A stretch of 14,501 nt of DNA from CAWUIH01 sp963922495 (GTDB taxonomy: Bacteria > Pseudomonadota > Gammaproteobacteria > Coxiellales > Coxiellaceae). The stretch covers positions 1 through 14,501 of the forward strand of contig CAWUIH010000039.1 of assembly GCA_963922495.1 (NCBI GenBank). The letters are read 5' to 3'. The notes below the pieces were generated by a model, which saw only the letters and a list, made by a program, of their open reading frames with translations, did not search any database and was not told the DNA's origin. Each line of letters starts with the position of its first letter. The first letter of the stretch is position 1. This document shows, piece by piece, positions 13,858 through 14,501 of this stretch. A program made the position numbers and the translations under genes.

Positions 13858-14501
13858 ATGTTGACAAGGATATTTTACAGAACTTTATCTGCTGTTACAG
13901 GGGCATTGATGTTACTTTGCCTTGGCAGTTGTTCCGCCTCCAAGCACGATGGCCCTCCACATTATTATGTAGATGCAAACAAAATTCACAACCCTAAACC
14001 GCATCCGCTTAAAAGAAAAAAGGCTATTAACCCACGCTCCTATGTGGTACGTGGCAAGCGATACTACGTACTTCGTTCCCCAAAAGGTTATCACCGTCGA
14101 GGTATTGCCTCATGGTATGGCACGCGCTTCAATGGCCAACTAACCTCGACAGGCGAGGTATACAATATGCTTGGCATGACAGCTGCAAATCGAGAATTAC
14201 CAATCCCCTGCTACGTACGAGTCAGAAACTTAGATAACGGTCGATCCGTGATCGTTAAAGTTGATGATCGAGGGCCTTTTGTAAGTGATAGACGTCGTAT
14301 CATCGATCTTTCTTATGCTGCAGCCGTTAAACTTGGTTTTGCGAGCAAGGGGACTGCCCATGTTGATGTTCGTGCGATCACATCATTTGATCATCGCCAT
14401 TCACGTCATCATAGTCATATAGCATTGAACCGACACGCTACCATTCGTCACGCTCATTTGGTGCGACAAACTCATAAACTGAGAAAAATGTATCTACAAT
14501 T
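13858..14501 (+). CDS. rlpA: RlpA-family septal lipoprotein (C-terminus outside window)
   Basis: The first 214 residues are seen; the stop lies beyond the window. A signal peptide with lipobox LGSC (Cys25) indicates an outer-membrane lipoprotein. The double-psi beta-barrel domain (about 82-174) carries GIASWYGTRFNG, STGEVYNMLGMTAAN, VRVRNLDNGRSVIVKVDDRGPF and RRIIDLSYAAAVKLGF. In Pseudomonas RlpA this domain is a lytic transglycosylase acting on peptidoglycan lacking stem peptides, at septa and the cell pole. Counting from the motifs, Glu100 and Asp137 match the acidic residues reported as essential, but the equivalent of the important histidine is Asn111. After the barrel comes a basic, histidine-rich tail (about 178-207) instead of a normal linker; any SPOR domain would be further downstream. 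No ribosome binding site precedes the ATG. A methionine at residue 18 is in frame but would destroy the signal peptide. Confidence 0.93.
   Translation, partial: MLTRIFYRTLSAVTGALMLLCLGSCSASKHDGPPHYYVDANKIHNPKPHPLKRKKAINPRSYVVRGKRYYVLRSPKGYHRRGIASWYGTRFNGQLTSTGEVYNMLGMTAANRELPIPCYVRVRNLDNGRSVIVKVDDRGPFVSDRRRIIDLSYAAAVKLGFASKGTAHVDVRAITSFDHRHSRHHSHIALNRHATIRHAHLVRQTHKLRKMYLQ

Noticed and set aside
13912..14094. Minus-strand 60-residue frame over rlpA
   Set aside because: Lies fully inside the well-supported rlpA coding sequence and has no features of its own.

Overview
The window looks like chromosomal DNA of an AT-rich gammaproteobacterium. Quinone-linked (class 2) PyrD, a LiuABC leucine-breakdown cluster, MiaE, RlmB and RlpA all fit that class. 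The small secreted proteins, the Nuc-type phospholipase D, the sphingomyelinase-like phosphoesterase and the short plant-like TyrA recall Legionellales (Legionella/Coxiella relatives). That placement is inference; there is no rRNA or other marker to prove it. I found no CRISPR array, insertion sequence, tRNA or rRNA.

Layout. Bases 1-1574 (minus strand): a secreted acid-sphingomyelinase-like phosphoesterase cut by the window edge, preceded by a secreted HKD nuclease/phospholipase D. Bases 1575-1713: a divergent control region with a strong Fur-type operator. Bases 1714-3042 (plus): an unrecognised polytopic membrane protein with three histidine clusters, one encoded by a pure hexanucleotide repeat. 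Bases 3051-4003 (minus): a PAP2-type phosphatase and a possible 44-residue membrane peptide upstream. Bases 4096-5118 (minus): pyrD. Bases 5333-8893 (plus): liuA-liuB-liuC, which would take isovaleryl-CoA to HMG-CoA, but without the biotin-bearing liuD or the lyase liuE. Bases 8890-9509 (minus): two small secreted or lipoprotein-like genes that appear to be diverged tandem copies, one split by a frameshift. Bases 9688-11506 (plus): aroF-tyrA, overlapping, for tyrosine synthesis. Bases 11509-12132 (minus): miaE. Bases 12196-12966 (plus): an unrecognised helical, charged protein. Bases 12971-13717 (minus): rlmB. Bases 13858-14501 (plus): rlpA, cut by the window end.

The genes are tightly packed. 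All four convergent junctions have between a 4-base overlap and an 8-base gap. The most unusual parts are the Fur-controlled histidine-rich membrane protein with its slippage-prone repeat, the pair of small cysteine-variable secreted proteins, the truncated liu cluster, and an RlpA in which a histidine reported to matter for catalysis is replaced by asparagine.
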